NCBI RefSeq assembly: GCF_000143685.1
Contig: NC_014328.1
Location: forward strand, 4,278,001 to 4,342,000
Direction of reading: 5' to 3'
Length of the DNA: 64,000 nt
Source of the DNA: Clostridium ljungdahlii DSM 13528
GTDB taxonomy: Bacteria; Bacillota; Clostridia; Clostridiales; Clostridiaceae
In this document: positions 1 through 8,654 of the stretch, piece after piece
Numbering within the stretch: position 1 is the stretch's first letter
Layout of the letters: each line of letters begins with the position of its first letter
Translations under genes and position numbers: made by a program
Notes under the pieces: generated by a model
Seen by the model: the letters and a program-made list of their open reading frames with translations, nothing else
Databases searched by the model: none
Told to the model about the DNA's origin: nothing

Positions 1-60
1 AATTTTATATAAAACTTTTTTGTCCTATGGTTACCATTACTGACACCACCATCTTCTATA

Positions 61-107
61 AGGTTCAGCTGGAGAAAGTCATAACTATAAGAACTCCATC
101 TAAACCT
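61..107. repeat. Intergenic hairpin
   Basis: A 14-base left arm (61-74) pairs with 94-107, with two wobble-type mismatches. The arms contain TGGAG and CTCCATCT, words also seen in the hairpin at 15792-15823, so this may belong to a dispersed intergenic hairpin family. It lies beyond the 3' end of the YihY gene and could end its transcript, although no clear T-run follows. The rest of 1-173 shows no gene. Confidence 0.45.
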
Positions 108-173
108 AAGAATCACTTGATACAGCTTTAGAAAATTTATACAAGCAAGTGTGCTGATACACGAAAAACACAG

Positions 174-1001
174 CTAAAATCTATTTTTTTCTCTTTTAAA
201 TAATACTGAGTTAAATTCTCCTCCTAAAATAGTTATTGTAGATAGAATAAAAAGCCACGTTAAAAGGATTATTACAGCTCCTATACTTCCATAAATTTTA
301 GAATAATTTCCAAAATTATTTACATAAAAGGCAAAACCCATAGAAGCTATTACGATACCTATAGTTGAAAAAACAGCACCAGGTAATACCTTTCTCCAAG
401 TAAGCCTTACATTTGGGGTAAAAATATACACTGCTGCAAATATTAATATAGTTCCAAAAAATATAATCACATATCGTAATATATTCCATAAAAATCCAAA
501 TCCTTCGGAAAGCCCTAACCTAAAAGCTAAAAAACTTCCAATCATTTGACCAAATACTAAAAACAATAAAGTGCATAATATTATCAACGTTACTCCTAGT
601 GTGCATAGTATAGATATAATATATATCTTAAATATGGATCTAGTTTCTCTTTGATCATATGCTTTATTCAATCCTTTTATAACAGCATGGAATCCTCCTG
701 ATAGCGCCCATAATGTAAGAATTAAACTTAAACATAAAAGTTCAATATTTTTGCTATTAGCAGTTTTAATTACCGTATTTTCTATTAATTCCAGTGCATT
801 TTTAGGCAATACATTACTTAAAATTAGCAATATATCATTACTACTTATATCACTATACCCTATAAGGCTTATAAAAAATACCAAAAAAGGGAAAATAGAA
901 AATAATAAGCTATATGCAAGTTGTGAAGCCAGCGCTAATACATCATCTTGTATAAATCTAAAAATAAATTCCTTTAATTTACTAACTGCTCTTTCCTTCA
1001 A
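174..1001 (-). CDS. YihY/BrkB family membrane protein
   Basis: Integral membrane protein of the YihY/virulence factor BrkB family; its molecular function is not established. The N-terminal helix ends in QDDV, followed by the family-typical ALASQLAYSLLFSIFPF segment and about six hydrophobic helices. Length, about 275-283 aa, is normal. The first in-frame ATG at 1025 has no ribosome binding site. A TTG at 1001 sits 8 nt after AGAGGAG and gives the usual N-terminus MKERAVSKLKEF, so I prefer it. The gene stands alone, with non-coding DNA on both sides. Family assignment is firm; the start is less so. Confidence 0.85.
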   Translation of the reverse strand: MKERAVSKLKEFIFRFIQDDVLALASQLAYSLLFSIFPFLVFFISLIGYSDISSNDILLILSNVLPKNALELIENTVIKTANSKNIELLCLSLILTLWALSGGFHAVIKGLNKAYDQRETRSIFKIYIISILCTLGVTLIILCTLLFLVFGQMIGSFLAFRLGLSEGFGFLWNILRYVIIFFGTILIFAAVYIFTPNVRLTWRKVLPGAVFSTIGIVIASMGFAFYVNNFGNYSKIYGSIGAVIILLTWLFILSTITILGGEFNSVLFKREKNRF

Positions 1002-1025
1002 AGAAAATTCTCCTCTTTTAGGCAT

Positions 1026-1408
1026 TTAAAAGAAAATAGACTAGTATACTGACTGGATGGCTATTTCTTTAAAAATGCCTTAAATTTAATCGTCTATACG
1101 CCTTCAGAATATTGTATATTATCCGCTATATAGACTATATATTAATATTATGCTATACTCTTATTTGTTATTATAATTTTGCCCTTTTATATAAAAAATT
1201 ATAAGCAAATATGCCTAAATCTATTGAACTTATCTAGAGACACAACTATTCTTTACCCCACCTTGAAAAAAGCAGAGAACTAAAGTCTATGATTTTGCAT
1301 AAATTACTTTTACAAGGTTCGGTGGAGTAATAGGATAAAATTTAACTTAATAGATATGGCATATTTTTTACATAAATTAAAATTAAAATAGAAAGAAGCG
1401 ATTAAAAA
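1026..1408. other. Gene-free AT-rich region
   Basis: A 380-base stretch between two divergent genes, presumably holding both promoters. A weak pairing exists between CCCCACCTTG near 1257 and CAAGGTTCGGTGG near 1314, which could fold in the leader of the downstream surface-protein gene. It does not match a riboswitch class I know (I compared it with c-di-GMP types I and II from memory). No gene seen. Confidence 0.4.
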
Positions 1409-2683
1409 GTGAAGAAACTTATTAAAAACTTCGTATTATTTTGCGGAATTTATGCAATTGCTCAAGGCTCTCACTGTACAATTGCATTAGCTGCAAATAA
1501 TATGGACAAGTCTTCTAACGTATCAACTGTTACCGCTTCAACTAGTTTAGATACTAATAAAGATATTTCTAATTCAAAAACTATTGATGGTAACACTAAT
1601 AGCAGCAATGATAAAAGCGCCAGTGAAAACAATACTCCAGAAAAGGCTAATTCAAATGTCAATCAAAGCACAAATTACGATACCATTGTAAAAGTTAGTA
1701 TTCCTGTAAGTAAAAAGTGGAAAATAAGCTTTAACCAACCAGTAGATGTAAATTCCTTAAGTGGTAAAATAAGACTAGTTGACAATAATAATACTGAAGT
1801 TCCACTAACTTTTTCTTCAACAGATTTCGGAATGTCCGTTATTGTATCACCTACGAATGTTTGTAATCCAGACACAGACTATACTTTAACTATAAGTGGA
1901 AATATAGTATCCAGATACAACAAAACACTTAAAAATCCTACTGTAGTAGAATTTAAAACCGCACCAGTTATATCTTCTATAGATAACATAAGCGTAACTA
2001 TAAATCAGCAAGATGATTACACCTTACCTACACAGGTAACTGCTAAAATGTCAAATAATACTACTACTTCTGTAAATGTATCTTGGGACAAGTCCGTAGA
2101 CACGACAAGCATACCAGGTGTATATGCTTATACAGGTACTGTTGATGGATATAGTAAACCAGTGACATTAAGTTTAACTATAAAGGCATTTGAACCCGTG
2201 CCATCTATTATGAACGACTATAGAATTCAATCTCAAATTGGGACAAACCTTTATAATTATCTTATGAATTATGATAATAGACAATCTGTACTAGACAGAG
2301 CTATCGAACTTCACGGCGGAGATACAAGTAATAACTGTGTATATTATGCAAGCGAAGCTCTTAGAAGAGCTGGAATGACTGATCTTCCAGAATCTGTAGC
2401 AAATACTAATCAACTTACATCTCAGCTTCAAAGCAGAGGATGGCAAACTTCTACAGATTTATCTAAGCTTTTACCAGGAGATATATGCTTTACCATTTCT
2501 TATGGGAATGGCCCTACTCATACATATACATTCATGAAGTGGGTAGATCCAAAAAGTTTTGATTATGCGTATATTTGTGATAATCAAGGTTATGACTACA
2601 ACGGTGATGCTTACCATAAGAGAAATATAGATTTTCAAACTCCAACAAAAGATGCTATATCTTATTTTATGTATTTAGCATAG
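1409..2683 (+). CDS. Secreted Ig-like domain protein with C-terminal peptidase-like domain
   Basis: Predicted exported cell-surface protein of 424 aa. A signal peptide (about residues 1-29: KKLIKN, hydrophobic core, ALA) is followed by a Ser/Asn/Thr-rich linker (30-90). An SbsA-type Ig-like domain (about 92-185, ISFNQPVD, TPNTDYTLTISG-like strands) and a second bacterial Ig-like domain (about 190-258, SWDKSVDTTSIPGVYAYTG) come next. The C-terminal 150 residues contain NNCVYYASEALRRAGM, LPGDICFT and THTYTFMKWV, a Cys...His layout like NlpC/P60 or CHAP amidases. This suggests wall hydrolysis or binding, but I infer that from pattern only. The start is GTG with a weak AAGAAG site. It ends at a strong bidirectional terminator. 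Confidence 0.75.
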   Translation: MKKLIKNFVLFCGIYAIAQGSHCTIALAANNMDKSSNVSTVTASTSLDTNKDISNSKTIDGNTNSSNDKSASENNTPEKANSNVNQSTNYDTIVKVSIPVSKKWKISFNQPVDVNSLSGKIRLVDNNNTEVPLTFSSTDFGMSVIVSPTNVCNPDTDYTLTISGNIVSRYNKTLKNPTVVEFKTAPVISSIDNISVTINQQDDYTLPTQVTAKMSNNTTTSVNVSWDKSVDTTSIPGVYAYTGTVDGYSKPVTLSLTIKAFEPVPSIMNDYRIQSQIGTNLYNYLMNYDNRQSVLDRAIELHGGDTSNNCVYYASEALRRAGMTDLPESVANTNQLTSQLQSRGWQTSTDLSKLLPGDICFTISYGNGPTHTYTFMKWVDPKSFDYAYICDNQGYDYNGDAYHKRNIDFQTPTKDAISYFMYLA

Positions 2684-2691
2684 AGTACAAA

Positions 2692-2731
2692 AAGGGACTG
2701 ATACACTAATTAATTAGTGTATCAGTCCCTT
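2692..2731. terminator. Bidirectional rho-independent terminator
   Basis: A perfect 40-base palindrome (two 20-base arms, no loop) lies between two converging genes. A-rich sequence on its left gives a T-run for the minus strand (rubrerythrin). The right flank is weaker for the plus strand. Confidence 0.85.
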
Positions 2732-2752
2732 GCATTTATCCGAGACTACTGT

Positions 2753-3298
2753 TTATTTAAAGTATCTATTCAACAATCCCTGGAAAGCAGCTCCATGTCT
2801 TGCTTCATCTTTACACATTTCATGTACTGTATCATGAATTGCATCATAGTTTAATTTTTTAGCTAAAGTAGCTAAATCCTTTTTACCTTTACAAGCACCT
2901 GTCTCCGCATCTACTCTCATCTGCAAATTTTTCTTTGTATCAGGTAATACTACTTCTCCCAATAATTCTGCAAATTTAGCTGCATGCTCTGCTTCTTCAA
3001 AAGCTATTCTCTTATATGCTTCTGCAACTTCTGGATAACCTTCTCTATCAGCTTGACGACTCATAGCAAGATACATTCCTACTTCCGAACATTCTCCAGT
3101 AAAGTTAGCTCTCAATTCTTCTAATACTTTTTCATCTACACCTTTAGCGACGCCTACTTTATGTTCATCTGCCCAACTAATTTCGCCTTCTGCCTTTTTA
3201 ACAAATTTATCTGATGGTGCACCACATACAGGACATTTTTCTGGTGGATTTTCACCTTCATAAACATATCCACAAACAGCACAAACAAATTTTTTCAT
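2753..3298 (-). CDS. Reverse rubrerythrin (NADH peroxidase type)
   Basis: Peroxide-reducing di-iron protein for oxygen tolerance in anaerobes. The rubredoxin domain is at the N-terminus (residues 1-35, [10 protein letters not shown]...CPVCGAP), ahead of the ferritin-like di-iron domain (about 45-180). The latter carries [31 protein letters not shown] and [11 protein letters not shown]. This inverted order defines reverse rubrerythrin; the clostridial homologues are usually about 180 aa and induced by oxygen. The start is ATG after AAGGAGG. It is monocistronic, with its own promoter and flanking repeats upstream. Confidence 0.93.
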   Translation of the reverse strand: MKKFVCAVCGYVYEGENPPEKCPVCGAPSDKFVKKAEGEISWADEHKVGVAKGVDEKVLEELRANFTGECSEVGMYLAMSRQADREGYPEVAEAYKRIAFEEAEHAAKFAELLGEVVLPDTKKNLQMRVDAETGACKGKKDLATLAKKLNYDAIHDTVHEMCKDEARHGAAFQGLLNRYFK

Positions 3299-3318
3299 TT
3301 AAAATTCCTCCTTAAAGT

Positions 3319-3420
3319 TATTTCATATAATTTTCATTTCCCTTGACATAAATTATTATATAATATTAATTGTTGTTTTGCAATAGTTTTTATAAAATAA
3401 TTTTCATTTTATATGAAATA
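3319..3420 (-). promoter_or_regulatory. Reverse rubrerythrin promoter with flanking repeats
   Basis: Read on the minus strand, TTGCAA (3378-3383) and TATAAT (3355-3360) are separated by 17 bases, a good housekeeping promoter. It is bracketed by a 12-base inverted repeat (3319-3330 and 3409-3420) and by a 13-base direct repeat, ATAATTTTCATTT (3327-3339 and 3397-3409). This symmetric arrangement suggests operator sites, for example for an oxidative-stress repressor such as PerR; the regulator is a guess. Confidence 0.6.
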
Positions 3421-3556
3421 AATACATCATAGGTACACTATAATGTATTTATTCTTACTTGATTAAAAGGTTAAATTTTAAAACCTTTAAACAAATACTT
3501 CATATATATTTTTATCCTAAATAACTCAAAAAATTTATCGGTTCTATTAATTTTTA

Positions 3557-3943
3557 CTATCTATTTAAAAATTGTTCTAAATTAACTATTTGTTGTTCGT
3601 ATATTCCAAAACCTACTTTACAATTTTTTTCATTGAAAGCTTCTACATTATAACGCAGTTTTTTACCTTCAATGGATATTAATGTTACTTTTACAACAAC
3701 CTTCATATTTGCAGGTATTGGCTTTATATGTTCAACATCAATTTTAGTTCCAACAGGTCTATAATTTTTAGGTATAACATTGTCTACTATATGTAAAGTT
3801 GTATATTCCATATACTTTATCATAGCAGGCGTAGATAACATAACAACACCGTTATTTCCAATAAAATTAGCTGTATCTTCAGGTTTTACTATATACTCAC
3901 TAACATATGTACTTCCAACTTTAAATAACTTGCTAAAATCCAT
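3557..3943 (-). CDS. FlK-type hotdog thioesterase
   Basis: Small acyl-CoA thioesterase of the hotdog fold, 128 aa, similar to fluoroacetyl-CoA thioesterase FlK and its many anaerobe relatives. The FlK catalytic triad Thr42, Glu50, His76 appears to correspond to Thr38, Glu46 and His72 here (STPAMIKYME and VEHIKPIP). The cellular substrate is unknown; a role in hydrolysing toxic or dead-end CoA esters is the usual guess. The ATG follows AAGGAG at a normal distance. It lies on the same strand as the MFS gene but a hairpin separates them, so it is probably transcribed alone. Confidence 0.8.
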   Translation of the reverse strand: MDFSKLFKVGSTYVSEYIVKPEDTANFIGNNGVVMLSTPAMIKYMEYTTLHIVDNVIPKNYRPVGTKIDVEHIKPIPANMKVVVKVTLISIEGKKLRYNVEAFNEKNCKVGFGIYEQQIVNLEQFLNR

Positions 3944-4027
3944 TTGCTCAACAACTCCTTATGTAAAAATTTTATCATTTACTGCTATCTTTAGGCTGCT
4001 GCTTATTTTTCTTAAAGTAAATAGCTT

Positions 4028-4066
4028 TAAGCATCGGACAAAATTTTAAACTTCATCCGATGCTTA
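4028..4066 (-). terminator. Hairpin after the MFS gene
   Basis: Perfect 11-base stem (4028-4038 with 4056-4066) and a 17-base loop downstream of the MFS gene on the minus strand. The word AAGCATC..GATGC is shared with the hairpin at 15792-15823. The following T-tract is weak, so it may be a stability element as much as a terminator. Confidence 0.5.
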
Positions 4067-4139
4067 TTAACAAATTTCTTAAATACTTTTCTATCCTTTA
4101 GATGAAATCATTATCAAAATAAATATTTCTAGGATAAAC

Positions 4140-5438
4140 CTACTTTCTTTCAGCTATAGGTACAATAGGACGAACTGTACTTGTAAGTAATATAATAGCA
4201 CCAAGTATAGATATTCCTGCACCTAAGTAAAGTGCACTTGTATATCCGTGAGCGTCAACCATAATTCCAGTAAGAAGTGGAGCTAATATACCTCCAATTG
4301 TAGCAAAAGTTGCATAAAGTCCAGTAATTTTACCTGCATTAGTTGAAGAGAAAATCATTGGCATTGAATAATATCCACCCATAGTAAGACATAATACTCC
4401 ATTTGATATAGATATTAATGCTACTGCCGAAATAGCGCTAGAAGCCTTAGATCCTAGTATAAGCAGAACACCTGCTCCAACCATACCAAGAAGAGGAAAT
4501 AACTTTCGTCCCATATTATCTCCAAACTTTTTAGCTGCTTTATCAGCTAACCATCCACCAAATGGATATGTAAAAGTTGCAACAATATAAGGCATCATTG
4601 TATAAATAGCACTTGTACCCATTGCAAATCCTCTGCCCTTAACAAAGTACGTAGGAAGCCATGTCATAAATAAGTAAAATAAATAGTTAGTACAGAAAAA
4701 TGAAAGTGCACCCGTCCATACAGATGGAGTAGAAAATATATCTTTTGAACTTAAAATAGTTCTTTTTCCTGAATTTTCTGATATATTATCGTCTACTCTT
4801 ATATATTGTAATTCCTCTTTACTTACACTAGGATGATCTTCTGGTTTATCTTTTCCAAACTTCCACCAAATAATTACCCAAATAGGTGCAAGAAAAGCGA
4901 AGGAGTGAAATACCATCTGCCAACTCCAAGTTTTTATAATCCATGCAGAGATAGGCATAGCAAGAGCAATTCCCATAGAAACACCCATTATACTTATTCC
5001 CCATGCTAGTCCTGATTCTTTCTTTGGTACCCATTTTGCAATAATTGTAGACATGGCCGGTAAAGAAACTCCTTCTCCCATTCCCATAACAATACGAATT
5101 ACTATCATAAGACCTAAGGTTGCTCCAAATGGGGTTAAAAAAACAAATACTGACCACCATATCGCACCAAACATTACAACTTTGCCTCCACCAAATTTAT
5201 CAGCTAACCATCCACCTAAAATTTGAGTACAAGCATAACCAATGAAGAAAGCTGTAGAAACCAATCCAAACTGACTTGCATTCCAATGAAAATAATTCAT
5301 CATAGAGGGGCCTGCCATTGACATACATGATCTGTCCATATATAAAATCAAGTAGCATAGAGTTAAAAGTAAAACAATCTCCCACCTCTTCTTACCAACG
5401 CTTTTACCAACGCTTTCAACTTCTGAAATCATATTCAT
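4140..5438 (-). CDS. MFS transporter, anion:cation symporter family
   Basis: Inner-membrane carrier of 432 aa with about 12 helices. Features such as YMDRSCMSMAGPSMM in helix 1, GGWLADKFGGGKVVM in the 2-3 loop and GMGEGVSLPAMSTIIAKW point to the ACS family, which takes up organic anions such as sugar acids and aromatic or small carboxylates. It is divergent from a LysR gene. It also lies next to an acid-activating CoA operon, so it probably imports that operon's substrate (inference from position). The ribosome binding site GGGAG fits the ATG at 5432 better than the one at 5438. A short internal duplication (SVGKSVGK) is present near the N-terminus. Confidence 0.85.
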   Translation of the reverse strand: MNMISEVESVGKSVGKKRWEIVLLLTLCYLILYMDRSCMSMAGPSMMNYFHWNASQFGLVSTAFFIGYACTQILGGWLADKFGGGKVVMFGAIWWSVFVFLTPFGATLGLMIVIRIVMGMGEGVSLPAMSTIIAKWVPKKESGLAWGISIMGVSMGIALAMPISAWIIKTWSWQMVFHSFAFLAPIWVIIWWKFGKDKPEDHPSVSKEELQYIRVDDNISENSGKRTILSSKDIFSTPSVWTGALSFFCTNYLFYLFMTWLPTYFVKGRGFAMGTSAIYTMMPYIVATFTYPFGGWLADKAAKKFGDNMGRKLFPLLGMVGAGVLLILGSKASSAISAVALISISNGVLCLTMGGYYSMPMIFSSTNAGKITGLYATFATIGGILAPLLTGIMVDAHGYTSALYLGAGISILGAIILLTSTVRPIVPIAERK

Positions 5439-5505
5439 TTCTCCCTTCTATTTAATCTATTAATTAGTTTTATTTTTTCCTGTTAAACTATACCATAATT
5501 GTGGA

Positions 5506-5522
5506 ATATTTTATCGAAATAT
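5506..5522. promoter_or_regulatory. Candidate LysR-type operator
   Basis: Perfect inverted repeat ATATTT-N5-AAATAT, a T-N11-A type site expected for LysR-family proteins. It lies between the divergent MFS and LysR genes, just upstream of a possible minus-strand TATAGT -10 box. Assignment to the adjacent LysR protein is inference. Confidence 0.5.
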
Positions 5523-5569
5523 GCTAAAATATTAACAAATACGAGTATAAATTTACAGGGAGGTACACT

Positions 5570-6469
5570 ATGAACTTAAATCAATTATATTATTTTAAAA
5601 AATTATCTGAAATACAGCATTTTACTCAAGCTGCTAAAGAATTATATATAACCCAACCAAGTCTAAGTGAAGCCATTTCATCTTTAGAAGAAGAAATTGG
5701 TCTAGAATTATTTCATAGACAAGGTCGAAAAATCAAACTTACAAAATACGGAAAAGTTTTTTATCACTACGTGTGCAATTCTTTAAGTGAATTAGAAAAA
5801 GGGATTGAATGCTTAAAAGAATCATCTGGTATTGTTGGAGGAATTATTGATATAGGATGTATTCCTACCTTATGTGGAAATTTTTTGCCAAATATAATAA
5901 ATAAGTATTTAAATACTGTAAATTCAAAAACCAAATTTAACATTTTCACTGGCATGACTTTAGATGTTATAGCTGGAATCAAGTCAGAAAAATACGATAT
6001 CGGCTTCTGTTCCATTTTGGAAAATGAACCTAGCATTGAATTTATTCCAATTCTTGATCAAGAACTTGTCCTTGTTGTAAACGATAAACATCCATTGGCA
6101 AAAGAAAAAATCATTAATTTGCAAGATATTAGCGACTATCCATTGATCACATATCGACAAAGTTTGCCTATTGGTAAAACTATAATGGAACTCTTAAAAC
6201 CTTATGACCTTCATGTAAGTTATGATTTTGACGATGAAATAACTATTGGTGGAATGGTATGTTCAACAAATGTGGCTGCTATTACTGCACGTACCTCTTT
6301 TTTACTCCAATTTCATAAGTTAAAAATTATAAAACTAAATACACCAAACAATACACGTACAGTATATATGGCCTATAATAAAAATAATTACCATTCTATA
6401 GCTGTGAAAATGTTTTCAGACTATATGATAAAAAAAAGCAAAAGCCATAAAATTAGGACTGCCAATTAG
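5570..6469 (+). CDS. LysR-family transcriptional regulator
   Basis: DNA-binding regulator of 299 aa. The N-terminal winged helix (residues 1-60) carries the classic FTQAAKELYITQPSLSEAISSLEEEIG helix-turn-helix region, in two motifs. The effector-binding domain follows (about 90-295; DIGCIPTLCGNFLPNIINKY, DIGFCSILENEP). It most resembles CynR/CysL-like regulators. The ATG follows GGGAGG. Being divergent from the MFS carrier, it probably controls the carrier and possibly the CoA operon beyond it, in response to an acid inducer. Its last 17 bases overlap the 3' end of the converging desulfoferrodoxin-like gene. Confidence 0.9.
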   Translation: MNLNQLYYFKKLSEIQHFTQAAKELYITQPSLSEAISSLEEEIGLELFHRQGRKIKLTKYGKVFYHYVCNSLSELEKGIECLKESSGIVGGIIDIGCIPTLCGNFLPNIINKYLNTVNSKTKFNIFTGMTLDVIAGIKSEKYDIGFCSILENEPSIEFIPILDQELVLVVNDKHPLAKEKIINLQDISDYPLITYRQSLPIGKTIMELLKPYDLHVSYDFDDEITIGGMVCSTNVAAITARTSFLLQFHKLKIIKLNTPNNTRTVYMAYNKNNYHSIAVKMFSDYMIKKSKSHKIRTAN

Positions 6470-6980
6470 CATGCATTCTCTCTAAAGGGATTTTAACAAT
6501 TGCTTTATCTTTTATATATGCATAAATTTCAAATCCCCTTTTACATCTAAAAGTGCATTCAAGGCATGGATCTTCATCACAGTAAACATACGCATCTTCA
6601 TCTGCTAAAGCAAATACAAAAGATGTCTTTTTAGGATTTGTCACATACTTTAACTGTCCACCTGTAAATGTCCTAAGATAAATCCATTCAACACAAATAG
6701 CTTCATTCCTTATTTTCCAAAAGACCTCTACCACATTTTCATTGTACCCACCTGTAATTTTGTAATCAATAATTATATCATCTGAAACTTCTGAAGGATT
6801 TTTGGTAGAAAGTATCTCCATTTTTTCATCACAACACATTGGAGATATTCCCTTTCCCATGCTTGTTAACTGAAATACATTTCCACAATGTTTACAATGA
6901 TAAAATATTAACTTGGGGCACACAACCCTTGGTTTTGTTGTTTCTCTTGATCTTCTTGGACCGAATTCTCGCCCTTCCAA
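6453..6980 (-). CDS. Desulfoferrodoxin/superoxide reductase-like protein lacking the catalytic iron ligands
   Basis: Protein of 175 aa whose N-terminal part (about residues 24-60: YHCKHCGNVFQL then CC) matches the Fe(SCys)4 desulforedoxin domain. The rest resembles the superoxide reductase fold (VEWIYLRTFTGG, DAYVYCDED). The active-site histidines normally found before EWI and after the AYxYC cysteine are absent: IRNEAICVEWI replaces the His-rich stretch, and DEDPC replaces NLHG. It may therefore keep only the rubredoxin-like centre and act in electron transfer. The start is TTG, 7 nt after AGGAGG, and it overlaps the ligase gene by 73 nt. It is the last gene of the acyl-CoA operon. Function not proven. 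Confidence 0.65.
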   Translation of the reverse strand: MEGREFGPRRSRETTKPRVVCPKLIFYHCKHCGNVFQLTSMGKGISPMCCDEKMEILSTKNPSEVSDDIIIDYKITGGYNENVVEVFWKIRNEAICVEWIYLRTFTGGQLKYVTNPKKTSFVFALADEDAYVYCDEDPCLECTFRCKRGFEIYAYIKDKAIVKIPLERMHANWQS

Positions 6981-8623
6981 CTTGACTCCTCCTGTCTACT
7001 CATTCGAACTTTTAAATCCTTTGCCAATAAATTTTTTTTCACCTTTCCACTGTCAGTTCTGGGAATTTTATCTATAATCTCCAGGTGTTCCGGCCAATAC
7101 CTTTTAGGGATTTTTTCCTTTTCCATGTACTCTAAAAGTTCTTCTAATTTCAGAGAATTAACTTCTTTTTTCAATACGACATAAGCACAAATTCGTTCAC
7201 CAAGACGCTTATCAGGCATTCCAATAACTGCCTCATCTTTAATTAGTGGAAATTTTGAAATATACTGACTTATATGATTCGAGTTGAGATTTTCACCGCC
7301 TCTAACAATTATGTCTTTTTTTCTCCCAATGATATTAATATTGCCACTTATATCACTTACACATAAATCGCCACTATAAAACCATCCTTCATCATCCAGT
7401 ACCTTATTTGTAGCTGATTTATCACCTATATATCCTACAAATACATTTGGACCTCTCGATACTTCTTCCCCTAGATTTCCAGGTAGTATCTCTTTTCTAT
7501 TTTCATCTACAATTTTAACTTCTACGCCTTCCATAGCCCTTCCTGCAGTGCCAAATGTTAACTCAATATTTTCATCTGGTCTTACAAATACATGTGGAAC
7601 ACTTTCTGTAGATCCATAAACTTCACATAATTTTATTCCATATTCATAGGCTTGCCTTACCATTTCTTCTGGTACTACAGCTCCACCACAAAGATAAAAT
7701 TTTAACGAACTAAGGTAAACTTCATCCTCTCTAATGTTTTTCAAAATATCATATATAAATGGTGTAGCTCCCATTGACCAGGTGCATTTTTCTCTATTCA
7801 TAAGTTCTATTGCCTTTTTACTTTTAAACTTCTGCTGTAAAACCACTTTTGATCCAATAAGCATAGGTGCAATAATTCCATGATGAAAGCCAGTTGCATG
7901 ATTTAAAGGTGCCGGCATAAACATAATATCATCTTTTGTAATGCCAAGTTCCTTATTAAAGTATTTTTCACTAAATATTATGTTATTATGAGTCAGCATG
8001 GCTCCCTTTGCACATCCAGTAGTACCGGATGTGCAAAGGATAGCTGCTACATCATTACTGTCAACCATTACCTCATCTTTTATGTTCAAGGAAAAGTATG
8101 ATGATAATATATGTTTTAAAGTAATACTGTTACTTTCTTTTTCTTTAAGATTGTCAAGTAATACAATGTGTTTTAAACTTTTTACATCCTTTTTGACTGA
8201 TAGAATCAATTTTTCATAATTTGTCTTATTGTACCATGTAGGGCAGAGAAAAACTTTACTTTTACATAAATTCAAAAGATATGAAACTTCCCGACCACTA
8301 TAGCACATGCCAATTGGGTTAACAACAGCTCCCACCTTCATGCATGCAATACTAACAATTACAAATTCACTCCATATTGGTATTTGAAAAGAAATAACAT
8401 CTAGAGGCTTTACTCCAATACTAAGAAAATAGGAAGCAACAATACCTGCTTTTTCATCCAATTGTCCATAGGTGTAACGATATCCTCTATCATCTACTAC
8501 AAATTCCTTATCTCTATACTTTTTTACCGACGTATGCCAGTAATCTAAGAGTGTTTTTTTACCCCAATAGCCCATTTTTTCATACAATCTTTTTTGGCTA
8601 TCATTTATTTTAATTTCATCCAT
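6908..8623 (-). CDS. AMP-forming acyl-CoA synthetase (CaiC/FadK-like)
   Basis: Activates a carboxylic acid to its CoA thioester using ATP. 571 aa, ANL superfamily: P-loop ILCTSGTTGCAKGAM (about 200-215), YGSTES-type motif A5, SGDLC aspartate motif, and hinge and C-terminal PRTDSGKVKKN with the catalytic lysine. The C-terminus has an unusual extra 25-30 residues rich in Gln and Glu after that motif; this tail is what overlaps the next gene. GTG (8626) and ATG (8623) both lie after AAGGAG. Family members act on carnitine/crotonobetaine, aryl acids or fatty acids, and the substrate cannot be told from sequence. It probably primes the CoA-transferase cycle encoded upstream. Confidence 0.85.
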   Translation of the reverse strand: MDEIKINDSQKRLYEKMGYWGKKTLLDYWHTSVKKYRDKEFVVDDRGYRYTYGQLDEKAGIVASYFLSIGVKPLDVISFQIPIWSEFVIVSIACMKVGAVVNPIGMCYSGREVSYLLNLCKSKVFLCPTWYNKTNYEKLILSVKKDVKSLKHIVLLDNLKEKESNSITLKHILSSYFSLNIKDEVMVDSNDVAAILCTSGTTGCAKGAMLTHNNIIFSEKYFNKELGITKDDIMFMPAPLNHATGFHHGIIAPMLIGSKVVLQQKFKSKKAIELMNREKCTWSMGATPFIYDILKNIREDEVYLSSLKFYLCGGAVVPEEMVRQAYEYGIKLCEVYGSTESVPHVFVRPDENIELTFGTAGRAMEGVEVKIVDENRKEILPGNLGEEVSRGPNVFVGYIGDKSATNKVLDDEGWFYSGDLCVSDISGNINIIGRKKDIIVRGGENLNSNHISQYISKFPLIKDEAVIGMPDKRLGERICAYVVLKKEVNSLKLEELLEYMEKEKIPKRYWPEHLEIIDKIPRTDSGKVKKNLLAKDLKVRMSRQEESSWKGENSVQEDQEKQQNQGLCAPS

Positions 8624-8654
8624 CACGTCATATCTCCTTATAAAAAGAACACAA

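Noticed and set aside
751..1029. Plus-strand 92-codon frame
   Set aside because: Antisense shadow of the YihY gene, with no ribosome binding site.
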